From Exiguobacterium antarcticum DSM 14480 (GTDB lineage Bacteria > Bacillota > Bacilli > Exiguobacteriales > Exiguobacteriaceae), in the NCBI RefSeq assembly GCF_000685865.1, contig NZ_JMKS01000005.1, positions 248,001 to 312,000 on the forward strand: DNA of 64,000 nucleotides, read 5' to 3'. This document shows positions 1 to 9,039 of this stretch, one piece after another. How positions within the stretch are numbered: position 1 is the stretch's first letter; each line of letters begins with the position of its first letter. The translations under genes were made by a program, and so were the position numbers. A model generated the notes under the pieces. The model saw nothing but the letters and a program-made list of their open reading frames with translations, was not told the origin of the DNA and did not search any database.

Positions 1-2
1 TG

Positions 3-854
3 GTCAACTACATGAAAGCGGGACTTGTGCACGCCAATCAGATTACGACGGTCAGTCCGTCCTATCGTGATGAAATCATGGATCCATACTACGGTGAGAC
101 GTTAGAGCCCGTTTTACAGCATCGTGCAGTAGATGTGCGGGGGATTCTTAACGGAATCGATTACCGACAGTTTAGTCCTGAGACGGATGAACATTTAGTG
201 GAAAACTATGATGTCAAAACGGCAGAAGCCGGAAAAGCCGTGAACAAAGCTGCGTTGCAAGAAGAACTGGGATTACCGATCAATCCCGATGTGCCACTCT
301 TTGGATTTGTGTCGCGTCTCGTCGACCAAAAAGGAATCGATTTACTCGCGCATATCTTACCTGACCTATTTGAACTGGATGCCCAGTTCATCATCCTTGG
401 TTCAGGAGAAGCGGAGTATGAAGGATTATTCCAGCACGCTTCAACGATTCGTCCGGATAAAGTAGCCTCGTATATCGGATTTGATGTTGGGCTAGCCCAA
501 CGGATTTATGCCGGAAGTGATGCGTTCTTAATGCCGTCTCGTTTCGAACCGTGTGGACTCAGTCAATTGATTTCGATGAAGTATGGTTCGTTGCCTGTTG
601 TCCGTGAAACAGGTGGGTTACGCGATACGGTTCAACCGTTTAATCAGTTCACATTAGAGGGAAATGGTTTCTCGTTCTCGAATTATAATGCACAAGAGTT
701 TTTAGATGCGATCAAACGAACGATCGATACGTATCATGATAAGCCGGTCTTCCAGCACTTGATTGAAACAGCGATGGAAGAAGATTTCAGTTGGATTCGT
801 TCAGCTGACGAGTATTTGGCGCTTTATCGTTTAATCGCACCGTCTGTCGACTGA
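3..854 (+). CDS. glgA: Glycogen synthase, C-terminal part (5' end outside the window)
   Basis: The reading frame is open from the first bases, so this is the 3' part of a longer gene. Glycogen synthase (GT5, GT-B fold) adds ADP-glucose units to growing alpha-1,4-glucan. The visible part holds the end of the N-terminal Rossmann domain (TVSPSY), the hinge and start of the nucleotide-binding domain ([14 protein letters not shown]) and the catalytic C-terminal signature ([13 protein letters not shown], then ETGGLRDTV). The stop is the TGA at 852-854. glgP follows after about 28 bases, so the two are probably one glycogen operon whose earlier genes lie to the left. Identity is clear from the motifs. 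Confidence 0.95.
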   Translation, partial: VNYMKAGLVHANQITTVSPSYRDEIMDPYYGETLEPVLQHRAVDVRGILNGIDYRQFSPETDEHLVENYDVKTAEAGKAVNKAALQEELGLPINPDVPLFGFVSRLVDQKGIDLLAHILPDLFELDAQFIILGSGEAEYEGLFQHASTIRPDKVASYIGFDVGLAQRIYAGSDAFLMPSRFEPCGLSQLISMKYGSLPVVRETGGLRDTVQPFNQFTLEGNGFSFSNYNAQEFLDAIKRTIDTYHDKPVFQHLIETAMEEDFSWIRSADEYLALYRLIAPSVD

Positions 855-882
855 TTGGGATTACGGGAAATGGGGTTTTTTG

Positions 883-3309
883 ATGTTCAAAGACAAAGAG
901 AAGTTCAAGAAGAGGTTTAATGAACGATTTATTTCGATGCATGGTAAGGCGATGGAAGATGCGACAGAAAATGATGTCTATCAGACGTTAGCTTACATGG
1001 TGCGGGAATACGTTACATCGGACTGGATGCGGACAAAGGAAACGTATATTCATAAAAAAAGCAAACAAGTCTATTATTTTTCACTTGAATTTTTACTTGG
1101 TCGGTTCCTGTACAACAACTTGCTGAGTCTAGATGTGTTAGAAGACGTCCGGAGTGGTCTTGAAGAACTTGGGTATGATTTGGCAGACTTGACGGAAGAA
1201 GAACCGGAACCGGGGCTTGGGAACGGGGGACTAGGGCGTCTAGCGGCCTGTTTCCTTGATTCACTCGCAGCACTCGGCTTGCCTGGTCACGGAAACGGGA
1301 TCCGCTACCAATATGGTCTCTTCAAACAAAAGATCATCGACGGATATCAGGTCGAGTTACCGGATAACTGGCTGAAAAACGGCAACATGTGGGAAATTAG
1401 ACGGTCGGACAAGGCTGTTGATATCCCATTTGGCGGTCACGTCTGGTTAGAAGAAGTCGAGGGTGGTGGTTATCGTGTCCACCACGAGCCAGCTGAGATC
1501 GTCCGGGCTGTCCCGTATGATATGCCAATCGTCGGATATCAAAATGGGATCGTCAACAATCTGCGCCTCTGGAGTGCAGAGTCTCCGTACGACGACGATG
1601 AGCTGTTGAATCAACACCGAGGAAACTATAAAGATTTGCTCGTCCACAAACAATCGATCCAGACGATTTCTGAATTCTTGTATCCAGACGATACGACGTA
1701 TGAAGGAAAAGTCTTACGTCTGAAACAACAATATTTCTTTGTCTCAGCCGGATTACGAAGTATTTTGTTGTCACATAAAAAACGCAATACATCGTTTAAG
1801 CATCTTGGAAACCAAATTGCGATCCATATCAACGATACGCATCCTGTCGTGGCGATTCCGGAACTGATGCGGATTTTGATTGATGAAGAGGGATATGCCT
1901 GGGAAGAAGCGTGGCGGATTACGAAAAGCGTCATGTCGTTTACGAACCATACCTTACTTTCGGAAGCACTGGAACGTTGGCCGGTCGATCTGTTCCGCAA
2001 TCTGTTGCCGCGTATCTATCTGATCATCGAAGAAATCAATCGTCGGTTCTGTAAGGATGTGCTTGATAACTATCCCCACTTGGAATCGAACATGGGAGAA
2101 ATTGCCATCATAGCGGACGGTATGATCAACATGGCGAACTTAGCGGTCGTTGGGACACATTCGACGAACGGTGTCGCACAGATTCATACGGAAATCCTGA
2201 AACAACGGGAAATGCGTTTGTTTTATGAAATGTTTCCCCTTCGTTTTAACAACAAGACGAATGGCATCACACACCGTCGTTGGTTCTTGCTGTCGAATCC
2301 GACACTTGCGAATCGTGTCACCGAGGCGATTGGGGACAGTTGGATCAATCATCCGTCAGATTTACAAAAATTGACGAAGTTTGCTGAGGATCCGATACTT
2401 CAACAAGATATCCAAGCAATCAAACTAGCGAGCAAAAAAGAGCTAGCCGAGTTGATTGAAACAGAAACGGGAATCGTCGTCGATCCACATTCGATTTTTG
2501 ATGTCCAAGTGAAACGACTCCATGCGTATAAACGACAGTTACTTAATGCTCTGCACATTCATTCTTTGTATTATCGCCTAAAAGAAGACAAGTCGTTTAA
2601 GATGACACCCCGGACATTTATTTTTGGGGCAAAGGCGGCACCGGGTTACCACTACGCCAAAGAAGTCATTCGGTACATCAATGCGCTTGCTAAACTCATC
2701 AATACGGATCCGGAAGTCAGTCCGTACATGAAAGTCGTATTCCTTGAGAACTACCGCGTCTCATTAGCCGAAAAGATTTTCCCGGCGAGTGATGTCAGCG
2801 AACAAATTTCAACGGCCAGTTATGAAGCATCTGGCACAGGAAACATGAAGTTTATGATGAACGGAGCCTTGACGGTCGGGACGCTTGATGGAGCGAACAT
2901 CGAGATCCGTGACGAGGTCGAAGATGCGAACATCTTCATCTTCGGACTGACGCCGCAAGAAGTCATGAATTATAAGCAGTACGGAGGATACAGTGCGTAC
3001 GATCAGTACAGTGCGCAACCGGAACTTCGTCGCATCATCGACAGCCTTGTCGATGGCTCTGTATTCCCGACAGGTGAATTTCAGGCGATATATGATTCCT
3101 TGTTGACCTACAATGACGAGTATTTGATTCTAAAAGATTTCCTATCGTATCAACAAGCACAAGAACGAATTGGTCGCGCGTACCAAAATCCGGAAAAGTG
3201 GTACAAGATGGTCATCATGAATATCGGGAAATCAGGTGTCTTCTCGAGCGACCGGACGATCAAGGAATATGCAAACGCGATCTGGAATATCAAGCCAGTC
3301 CAAATGTAA
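883..3309 (+). CDS. glgP: Glycogen/maltodextrin phosphorylase
   Basis: Glycogen phosphorylase (GT35) is a PLP enzyme that releases glucose-1-phosphate from alpha-glucan ends. About 808 residues is normal for the family. The N-terminal part carries EPGLGNGGLGRLAACFLDS, and the PLP-binding lysine lies in ASGTGNMKFMMNGALTVGT near residue 650. The frame also opens one codon earlier at a TTG (880); I chose the adjacent ATG at 883. The upstream G-rich stretch (GGGAAATGGGG) is a mediocre ribosome site, so coupling to glgA is likely. A strong hairpin terminator follows the stop. The product feeds the phosphoglucomutase encoded at 4274. Confidence 0.96.
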   Translation: MFKDKEKFKKRFNERFISMHGKAMEDATENDVYQTLAYMVREYVTSDWMRTKETYIHKKSKQVYYFSLEFLLGRFLYNNLLSLDVLEDVRSGLEELGYDLADLTEEEPEPGLGNGGLGRLAACFLDSLAALGLPGHGNGIRYQYGLFKQKIIDGYQVELPDNWLKNGNMWEIRRSDKAVDIPFGGHVWLEEVEGGGYRVHHEPAEIVRAVPYDMPIVGYQNGIVNNLRLWSAESPYDDDELLNQHRGNYKDLLVHKQSIQTISEFLYPDDTTYEGKVLRLKQQYFFVSAGLRSILLSHKKRNTSFKHLGNQIAIHINDTHPVVAIPELMRILIDEEGYAWEEAWRITKSVMSFTNHTLLSEALERWPVDLFRNLLPRIYLIIEEINRRFCKDVLDNYPHLESNMGEIAIIADGMINMANLAVVGTHSTNGVAQIHTEILKQREMRLFYEMFPLRFNNKTNGITHRRWFLLSNPTLANRVTEAIGDSWINHPSDLQKLTKFAEDPILQQDIQAIKLASKKELAELIETETGIVVDPHSIFDVQVKRLHAYKRQLLNALHIHSLYYRLKEDKSFKMTPRTFIFGAKAAPGYHYAKEVIRYINALAKLINTDPEVSPYMKVVFLENYRVSLAEKIFPASDVSEQISTASYEASGTGNMKFMMNGALTVGTLDGANIEIRDEVEDANIFIFGLTPQEVMNYKQYGGYSAYDQYSAQPELRRIIDSLVDGSVFPTGEFQAIYDSLLTYNDEYLILKDFLSYQQAQERIGRAYQNPEKWYKMVIMNIGKSGVFSSDRTIKEYANAIWNIKPVQM

Positions 3310-3338
3310 AGAAAGTCCGATCGGAATCGGACTTTCTT
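3309..3338. terminator. Bidirectional intrinsic terminator glgP / sulfurtransferase
   Basis: A perfect 13-bp stem (AAGAAAGTCCGAT and its complement) closes a short loop between two convergent genes. T-rich and A-rich flanks allow it to act in both directions. Confidence 0.85.
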
Positions 3339-3351
3339 ATGATAATCAGGT

Positions 3352-4167
3352 TCACTTAGTGATGTCATTTGTCTGACTGATCCAGTCGCTATAGGATCCA
3401 GCGTATAACCTGACATCGGTTTTCCCTAATGCATGAAGGGCTAGGACGTTGACGCAGGCCGTGATACCGCTACCGCAATATAGAATCGGTGAATCGGCAT
3501 CAAGAAGGTCGGCGTACAGTTCTTTCAGGTCTTCTGCATCCTTTAAGCGTCCGTCAGGTGAAATCGCGTCTTCAAAAAAACAATTTACAGCACCGGGAAT
3601 GTGACCGGCAATCGGATCAATCGTTTCGTTCTGACCACGGAATCGATCCGGTGAACGGGAATCCACGAGGAGTGTCTCTTTCGAACGGTGTAATACTTGT
3701 TCGTAATCTACGAGCATCGCGTCTTGGAAATCTGCTTGATAGCTTGAACGTTCAAAAGTGATCACGTCATCGCTCATCGGAAAATCAAAGGCCAGATAAG
3801 AAGACAGTCCACCTTCAAGGACAACGACACGTTCATGACCAGCCCATTTCAATAACCACCAGGCGCGGGCGGCATAAGGGAATCCATCATCGTAGAGGAC
3901 GATAAAATCGTCTCGATGTATCCCATGTGATTCTAACGTCTGAATCCATTGTTCCTTAGAAGGCAGCGGGTGGCGTCCTCCTGTTGCGGCACGGGGCCCG
4001 GATAAGTCGGTTGCTAAATCCATGTATTGTGCGCCCTGAATGTGACTCGTCTGAAAGGCTCCCCGGCCGTAATCTGGATGTTGCAGATCATAACGACAAT
4101 CAAACCAACGAATCTGATCGGTATGAACAAGTTGCTGCAAGTCTGTCATTTGAATGGTTGGAAACAT
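3352..4167 (-). CDS. Rhodanese-type sulfurtransferase (thiosulfate/3-mercaptopyruvate)
   Basis: Two rhodanese domains in tandem, about 271 residues. The N-terminal half is the inactive domain (DCRYDLQHPDYGRGAF, HIQGA). The C-terminal half has the active-site loop YCGSGITACVN, whose Cys is the sulfur acceptor; CGSG-[VI]-TA is the loop type of mercaptopyruvate/thiosulfate sulfurtransferases. The frame is open to 4200, but GAGGTG sits 6 nt before the ATG at 4167, so I start there (MFPTIQMTD). It stands alone, convergent with glgP and divergent from the phosphoglucomutase gene. The physiological sulfur donor cannot be told from sequence. Confidence 0.88.
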   Translation of the reverse strand: MFPTIQMTDLQQLVHTDQIRWFDCRYDLQHPDYGRGAFQTSHIQGAQYMDLATDLSGPRAATGGRHPLPSKEQWIQTLESHGIHRDDFIVLYDDGFPYAARAWWLLKWAGHERVVVLEGGLSSYLAFDFPMSDDVITFERSSYQADFQDAMLVDYEQVLHRSKETLLVDSRSPDRFRGQNETIDPIAGHIPGAVNCFFEDAISPDGRLKDAEDLKELYADLLDADSPILYCGSGITACVNVLALHALGKTDVRLYAGSYSDWISQTNDITK

Positions 4168-4273
4168 AAACATCACCTCGACCCTTTCTAAAGTAATCAT
4201 ATGAAAGGTGACGCGTTACCGCAAGTCGTAACTAAAAGTCTCAAATAAACGAAATCAAAGGAGTGGACAGCAT

Positions 4274-6010
4274 ATGTCATGGAAAGAAACCTATCAAAAA
4301 TGGAATCAGTTTTCTGGACTGGAAGCAGAACTCAAACAGGAACTGACAGCTCTTGCAGCCGATGATAAAGCGGCAGAAGATGCCTTTTATAAAGAATTAG
4401 AATTTGGAACAGGTGGTATGCGTGGAGAAATCGGCGTCGGAACGAACCGGATGAACGTCTATACGGTTCGTAAAGCGTCACAAGGATTTGCAGATTTCAT
4501 CAAAGCGGAAGGGGCAGAAGCGGTCGCACAAGGAATCGTCATTGCCCACGATTCCCGTCACTATTCTCCAGAGTTCGCGTTAGAAGCAGCGAAAACACTT
4601 GCAAGCAACGGAATCAAAGCCTATTTGTTTGACGGTCTCCGTCCGACACCCGAATTATCGTTTGCGGTACGTGAACTTCGTGCAGCAGGTGGGATCGTCA
4701 TTACAGCAAGCCATAATCCGCCGGAATATAACGGGTATAAAGTGTACGGTAATGATGGTGGACAGTTACCACCAAAAGAAGCCGATGATCTTGTCTCGTA
4801 CGTCGATCAAGTCGCGGACGAGTTGGCGATTGAACTCGAAGCAGAAGAAGTCTTACGGGCAAACGGATTGATTGTCCGTGTCGGTGAACAGTTGGATGAT
4901 GCGTATCAAGAACAATTAAAAACGATTCGTGTGTTACCAACGATTCAAGACGAGTTGACAGCACCTCTAAAAATCGTCTTCACACCCCTTCATGGAACAG
5001 GGCTCGTACCGGTGACGGTTGGTCTGAAAAATTACGGTTTTGAACACGTGACGGTCGTTGAAGAACAAGCGAAGCCAGATGGGGCGTTCCCGACGGTATC
5101 TTCTCCGAATCCGGAAGAGCATGCTGCCTTTACATTGGCTATCGAATACGGAAATCGTGTCGATGCAGACGTCTTACTCGCAACGGATCCAGATGCCGAT
5201 CGTGTTGGCGTCGCAACACGTGATGCGAATGGCGAGTGGGTGGTGCTGACAGGGAATCAAACAGGTGCTTTGTTATTGGACTACATCCTGTCCCAAAAAG
5301 CGGCACAGGGAACATTGCCGAAAAATGGTTTTGTCGCAAAAACAATCGTCACGTCCGAGCTCGGTGCCTTGATTGCCCGCCATTACGACTTGCACGTTGA
5401 GAATACGTTGACTGGATTCAAGTTCATTGGAGAAAAAATCAAACAATACAATGCCTCTGGTGAATATGAGTATTTATTTGGCTATGAAGAAAGCTACGGA
5501 TATCTAATCGGTGACTTCTGCCGGGACAAAGATGCCGTCCAGGCGTGTCTCCTTGCAGCAGAGATGGTAGCATACCATAAGAAGGAAGGACGGACACTCT
5601 ATGAGGCATTACAAGCCATCTATGAGCAATTCGGTTATTTCGAAGAGTCACTTCGTTCGTTGACGTTAAAAGGAAAAGACGGAGTAGAACAAATCGGACG
5701 CATCATGGATACGTTCCGGGAACATCCACCAAAACAAGTTGCTGGTGAAAAAGTTGTCTTGTTTGAAGATTACGATGCAAGCATTGCCCATGATTTGATT
5801 CAGCATAAACCGTCGCCCATCAATCTACCCAAATCAAACGTCTTGAAATTCACGTTAGAAGACGGATCATGGTTCTGCCTGCGTCCTTCCGGTACTGAAC
5901 CGAAAATCAAGTTTTACTTCAGCGTGACGTCTCCTGACGCAGCCGAAACATCGCGTAAACGTCAAATGATTGAAGATGAAGTCATGCAGGAAGTCGAACA
6001 AATTCAATAA
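4274..6010 (+). CDS. pgcA: Alpha-phosphoglucomutase (phosphohexomutase family)
   Basis: Interconverts glucose-1-phosphate and glucose-6-phosphate in the cytoplasm. All four family signatures are visible in order: the catalytic phosphoserine loop TASHNPPEYNGYK, the metal loop DPDADRVGVA, the sugar-recognition loop GYEESYGYL and the phosphate-binding loop RPSGTEPKIKF. Length is 578 residues, as in PgcA/YhxB of B. subtilis. AAAGGAG sits about 10 nt before the ATG. Placed after glgP, it plausibly converts the glucose-1-phosphate released from glycogen; in B. subtilis the homologue also serves UDP-glucose supply. A hairpin terminator follows. Confidence 0.94.
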   Translation: MSWKETYQKWNQFSGLEAELKQELTALAADDKAAEDAFYKELEFGTGGMRGEIGVGTNRMNVYTVRKASQGFADFIKAEGAEAVAQGIVIAHDSRHYSPEFALEAAKTLASNGIKAYLFDGLRPTPELSFAVRELRAAGGIVITASHNPPEYNGYKVYGNDGGQLPPKEADDLVSYVDQVADELAIELEAEEVLRANGLIVRVGEQLDDAYQEQLKTIRVLPTIQDELTAPLKIVFTPLHGTGLVPVTVGLKNYGFEHVTVVEEQAKPDGAFPTVSSPNPEEHAAFTLAIEYGNRVDADVLLATDPDADRVGVATRDANGEWVVLTGNQTGALLLDYILSQKAAQGTLPKNGFVAKTIVTSELGALIARHYDLHVENTLTGFKFIGEKIKQYNASGEYEYLFGYEESYGYLIGDFCRDKDAVQACLLAAEMVAYHKKEGRTLYEALQAIYEQFGYFEESLRSLTLKGKDGVEQIGRIMDTFREHPPKQVAGEKVVLFEDYDASIAHDLIQHKPSPINLPKSNVLKFTLEDGSWFCLRPSGTEPKIKFYFSVTSPDAAETSRKRQMIEDEVMQEVEQIQ

Positions 6011-6024
6011 TCCAGCCTAGATGG

Positions 6025-6062
6025 AAAAGCCGACAAAAGGAACAGCATGTTTGTCGGCTTTT
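6025..6062 (+). terminator. Intrinsic terminator of pgcA
   Basis: A 13-bp perfect stem (AAAAGCCGACAAA and its complement) ending in TTTT, just after the pgcA stop. Confidence 0.85.
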
Positions 6063-6163
6063 CGTATGGTTTCCTCCAAAAAGAAAGCGTAGGCCGTGCA
6101 ACCGTTATCAATATCATGTAGAGTGAACGGTGAAGCAAGAAATCGAGATAGAGGAGATGACGT

Positions 6164-7063
6164 ATGATGGAACGAATCCACTTAACAGAAGAACTTTCAT
6201 TTTCAAGAATTGTTCATGGTCTATGGCGGTTAAACGAATGGAACATGACAGCAGAAGAACGACTTACACTAATCGAACAATGTCTGGAGCTTGGGATTAC
6301 CACCTTTGATCACGCAGATATTTACGGGGACTATACGAATGAACGGTTGTTTGGTGAAGCGTTGGCACTTAAGCCAGAACTCCGTGATCGCATGGAAATC
6401 GTTACGAAAACAGGAATCAAGATGAAAGGGAATCACTTTTCACAGCAAAAACTCTCTTTTTATGACACGACAAAAGCACATATCATTGATCATGCGACAC
6501 GTTCGTTAAAAGAACTGGGTGTCGAGTACATTGATACGTTATTGATCCACCGTCCGGATCCGTTGATGGACCCTAATGAAATTGCCGAAGCATTCGTCGA
6601 GTTGAAGGAATCAGGAAAAGTCCGGACCTTTGGATTATCGAATCATTCACCGGCACAACAGAGTTTGATTCAATCCCGTCTACCTTTCATGCTCGTGACG
6701 AATCAGCTCGAACTATCTGTCGCAGAGCTCAAACATTTTGAAGATGGATCAGTTGATCTATGCCACGAAAACGAAATGCCGGTCATGGCATGGAGTCCAC
6801 TCGCAGGCGGGCGTTTGTTCAAGGAAGAACAGTTTGCACCGTTACGTGAAAAATTAGAAGAAATCGGGCGTGACCTTGGGGCGAAAGATATTGATGAAGT
6901 CGCCTATGCGTGGTTGCTGAAACATCCAGCACGCATCATGCCAATCGTCGGTTCAGGTAAAATCGAGCGCATCGAATCAGCGGTTCGAGCGACGCGTCTT
7001 GACTTGTCTCGTGAGCAGTGGTTTGAAATCTTAAAAGCATCCCGTGGACGGGACGTCGATTGA
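6164..7063 (+). CDS. Aldo/keto reductase (YdhF-like)
   Basis: NADPH-dependent carbonyl reductase with the (beta/alpha)8 fold, 299 residues. The catalytic set is visible: Asp and Tyr in TFDHADIYGDYTNE, Lys in VTKTGIKM, His in LLIHRPDPLMD. The C-terminal GSGKIERI region is the NADP-phosphate binding segment. The overall pattern is closest to the E. coli YdhF type. GAGGAGA lies 8-9 nt before the first of two ATGs. It is flanked by terminators and appears monocistronic. The substrate is unknown. Confidence 0.9.
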   Translation: MMERIHLTEELSFSRIVHGLWRLNEWNMTAEERLTLIEQCLELGITTFDHADIYGDYTNERLFGEALALKPELRDRMEIVTKTGIKMKGNHFSQQKLSFYDTTKAHIIDHATRSLKELGVEYIDTLLIHRPDPLMDPNEIAEAFVELKESGKVRTFGLSNHSPAQQSLIQSRLPFMLVTNQLELSVAELKHFEDGSVDLCHENEMPVMAWSPLAGGRLFKEEQFAPLREKLEEIGRDLGAKDIDEVAYAWLLKHPARIMPIVGSGKIERIESAVRATRLDLSREQWFEILKASRGRDVD

Positions 7064-7088
7064 AAAATAGCCTTCGGGCTATTTTTTT
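7063..7088 (+). terminator. Intrinsic terminator of the aldo/keto reductase gene
   Basis: AAAAATAGCC-TTCG-GGCTATTTTT: 10-bp stem with a stable UUCG tetraloop and a T run, starting at the stop codon. Confidence 0.9.
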
Positions 7089-7090
7089 GC

Positions 7091-7127
7091 AAAAAAAGTC
7101 CCATCTCAAGGGGGAGTTGAGATGGGA
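7091..7127 (-). terminator. Intrinsic terminator of the small gene at 7140
   Basis: An 11-bp perfect stem (TCCCATCTCAA and its complement). Read on the minus strand it is followed by seven T residues. Confidence 0.85.
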
Positions 7128-7139
7128 GTATCTATAGGG

Positions 7140-7328
7140 TTATGCTTCGAGGCGAAGCATTTCCTGACGATATTTATCTAGACGTTCTTTACTAGCAACA
7201 ACGGCTGCTTGATCACTGACTTGGATAGCATCGAAGAGCGTACTGAGCTCATAATCGATTTCGAGGCGTAGCACTGGAATCCGCTGCTCTGCATCTTGTC
7301 TACGGAAAGCTTCAATTACTTGTTTCAT
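7140..7328 (-). CDS. Small conserved-looking protein of unknown function (62 aa)
   Basis: Not recognised. The product is charged, with no membrane segment or Cys motif, and looks all-helical (QVIEAFRRQDAEQRIP, then KERLDKYRQEMLRLEA). The frame opens at a GTG (7337), but that codon almost touches the AAAGGAG ribosome site. The ATG at 7328 is 10 nt from it and is preferred. Its own strong terminator and SD argue that it is a real monocistronic gene. It could be a small regulator or adaptor, but nothing in the sequence decides this. Confidence 0.6.
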   Translation of the reverse strand: MKQVIEAFRRQDAEQRIPVLRLEIDYELSTLFDAIQVSDQAAVVASKERLDKYRQEMLRLEA

Positions 7329-7413
7329 CTCGGCCACGCTCCTTTTAAAATTATCAGATAATTCTGATTTTTTTTAGTATACTTGATTATTCCCGACTTG
7401 CCTAGTATTAAAC

Positions 7414-7465
7414 CCTAAAAAGATTAAAAAAATACACTTGGAATGTGTAATCATTCCAAGTGTAT
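7414..7465 (-). terminator. Intrinsic terminator of the amino-acid ABC operon
   Basis: A 14-bp stem ATACACTTGGAATG...CATTCCAAGTGTAT. On the minus strand it is followed by TTTTTTAATCTTTTT. Confidence 0.85.
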
Positions 7466-7469
7466 AGAA

Positions 7470-8120
7470 TTATTCCGGAATACTGAATCGTGCTTCGAGT
7501 CGATGCTGAACACCTTGAATCAAGGTAGACATGATCCAATAAATCGCTGCCGAGAACAGTAGTAAGGGCATGACGAGATACGTCGTCGCCGAGATTTGAT
7601 CGGAGACATACGTCAGTTCTTCAACAGCAACAATCGTCCCGAGTGACGTCGATTTAATGATATCGATGACCGAGTTCGAAAGAGGCGGAATGGCACGAGA
7701 CAAGGCTTGCGGAAGAATGACGTCCTTGAACGTCTTACGGCGTGGAATGCCGAGTGAATCAGCCGCTTCCCATTGTCCACGGTCGACAGATGAGATGGCT
7801 GCCCGGAATGATTCCGAAATGTAAGCCGAGAAGTGAAGCGATAGACCGAACGCTAACGCTTGAAAACCAGTCAGTTGCAGTACGACGAGACCATTATATA
7901 AGATCAGAATTTGAAGTAACAATGGGGTTCCTCGGAAAAACGAGACATACAATCGTGCGAAGCCGCTTAAGACGGCGAAGCGGCTATCCCGCATGACAGC
8001 AAGAATCAGACCAAGAAAAAGCGCAAAGACGATGGCAAATCCACTTGCAAGAAGTGTAGTGCCAATCGCCTTTCCGTAGACGTCCGCGTTATCACGGACG
8101 ATTGTAAACAATTCCATCAC
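7470..8120 (-). CDS. Polar amino-acid ABC transporter permease
   Basis: Integral membrane permease of the HisM/ArtQ type, 216 residues, with about five hydrophobic segments. The EAA loop that contacts the ATPase is present (QWEAADSLGIPRRKTFKDVILPQ split across residues 135-157). Its start overlaps the stop of the binding-protein gene by 4 nt (ATGA), so the two are translated together. No ATP-binding subunit lies next to it, so the ATPase must come from elsewhere. The pair resembles cystine/polar amino-acid importers, but the substrate is not determined. Confidence 0.9.
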   Translation of the reverse strand: MMELFTIVRDNADVYGKAIGTTLLASGFAIVFALFLGLILAVMRDSRFAVLSGFARLYVSFFRGTPLLLQILILYNGLVVLQLTGFQALAFGLSLHFSAYISESFRAAISSVDRGQWEAADSLGIPRRKTFKDVILPQALSRAIPPLSNSVIDIIKSTSLGTIVAVEELTYVSDQISATTYLVMPLLLFSAAIYWIMSTLIQGVQHRLEARFSIPE

Positions 8121-8878
8121 TTACTGATGTCCTCGTTAAAGTATTTTTTCCCAAGATCTGCGAGCGTGCCGTCTTCTTGCATCTCTGCGAGTGCTTTGTT
8201 GAAGTCTTCCGTATACTTGCTGTTTTTAGCCATCATCAGACCAGATTCGTTTTTATCAAACGTCTCACCGACTGCTTTCACTTTATAACCCGCTTTTTTG
8301 AGTTCCGTTAAGACAAACAGACGGTCGTTCATAGCAGCATCAACTCGACCTGCTTCAAGGTCTTTTAAGACTTGGTTCGCACCTTTATAGTATTTCACTT
8401 TTGCGCCAGCTTCTTCAGCCGTTTTAGCGTAAAGTGAACCTTGTGTCGAACCAACGACCTTTCCTTTGAGATCATCAAGCGTTTTGATATCGTTTGTTTT
8501 ATTGTTGACGATGATTGTTGAACCAGAAACCGTATAGGCATCAGAGAAGACGTATTTTTCTTTCCGCTCATCCGTGATTCCCATTTGGTTCGCGATGACA
8601 TCGATCCGTTTTGAATCAAGTGCTGGAATCAATCCTTTGAAGTCCATCGCTTTGTACTCGACTTTATAGCCGGCACGTTTTGCGACTTCATTCATGACTT
8701 CGATGTCATAACCAGTAAGCTTTCCTTTTTCTTTATACGTAAATGGTGGGTACGTTGCTTCCGTCCCAACTGTCACGATTTTTTCATCTTTGTTTGCTTC
8801 TTCGTTAGAAGCGCCGCACGCCGCTAACACCCCCGCTGTTGATAGTGCTGCTACTGCTAGCTTTAGTCCGTGTTTCAT
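8117..8878 (-). CDS. Amino-acid ABC transporter substrate-binding lipoprotein
   Basis: Family 3 solute-binding protein, 253 residues. The N-terminus is a lipoprotein signal peptide with lipobox VLAAC, the Cys at about residue 21 being the lipidation site. The mature part shows the family signatures TEATYPPFTYKEKGKLTGYD and DVIANQMGIT, plus GSTQGSLY. AAAGGAG sits 8 nt before the ATG. It is first in a two-gene operon with the permease; a good promoter and a terminator bracket the unit. Confidence 0.93.
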   Translation of the reverse strand: MKHGLKLAVAALSTAGVLAACGASNEEANKDEKIVTVGTEATYPPFTYKEKGKLTGYDIEVMNEVAKRAGYKVEYKAMDFKGLIPALDSKRIDVIANQMGITDERKEKYVFSDAYTVSGSTIIVNNKTNDIKTLDDLKGKVVGSTQGSLYAKTAEEAGAKVKYYKGANQVLKDLEAGRVDAAMNDRLFVLTELKKAGYKVKAVGETFDKNESGLMMAKNSKYTEDFNKALAEMQEDGTLADLGKKYFNEDISK

Positions 8879-8954
8879 AGCGCTCTCTCCTTTAATAAAT
8901 AAATGATTTCAATTCCTAGTTTTCGAATAGGATTAATTTAAGACTACAAGCAGT

Positions 8955-8984
8955 ATCATACAAAGTTACAGGAACGTCTGTCAA
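8955..8984 (-). promoter_or_regulatory. Sigma-A-type promoter of the amino-acid ABC operon
   Basis: Read on the minus strand: TTGACA, 18-nt spacer, TATGAT, about 75 nt upstream of the binding-protein start. The -35 is a consensus match and the -10 is near-consensus. Confidence 0.65.
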
Positions 8985-9011
8985 TAAAAAAGACTGCCCA
9001 TGAATGGACAG
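8985..9011 (-). terminator. Intrinsic terminator of the msmX-type gene
   Basis: Minus-strand stem CTGTCCA-TTCA-TGGGCAG (one G-U pair) followed by TCTTTTTTATT. Confidence 0.75.
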
Positions 9012-9039
9012 CCTGACTACGGTCACTGAATCTCGAAGA

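Noticed and set aside
8895-8940. CymR-like GGAATT element upstream of the amino-acid ABC operon
   Set aside because: Beyond GGAATT the other conserved positions do not match.
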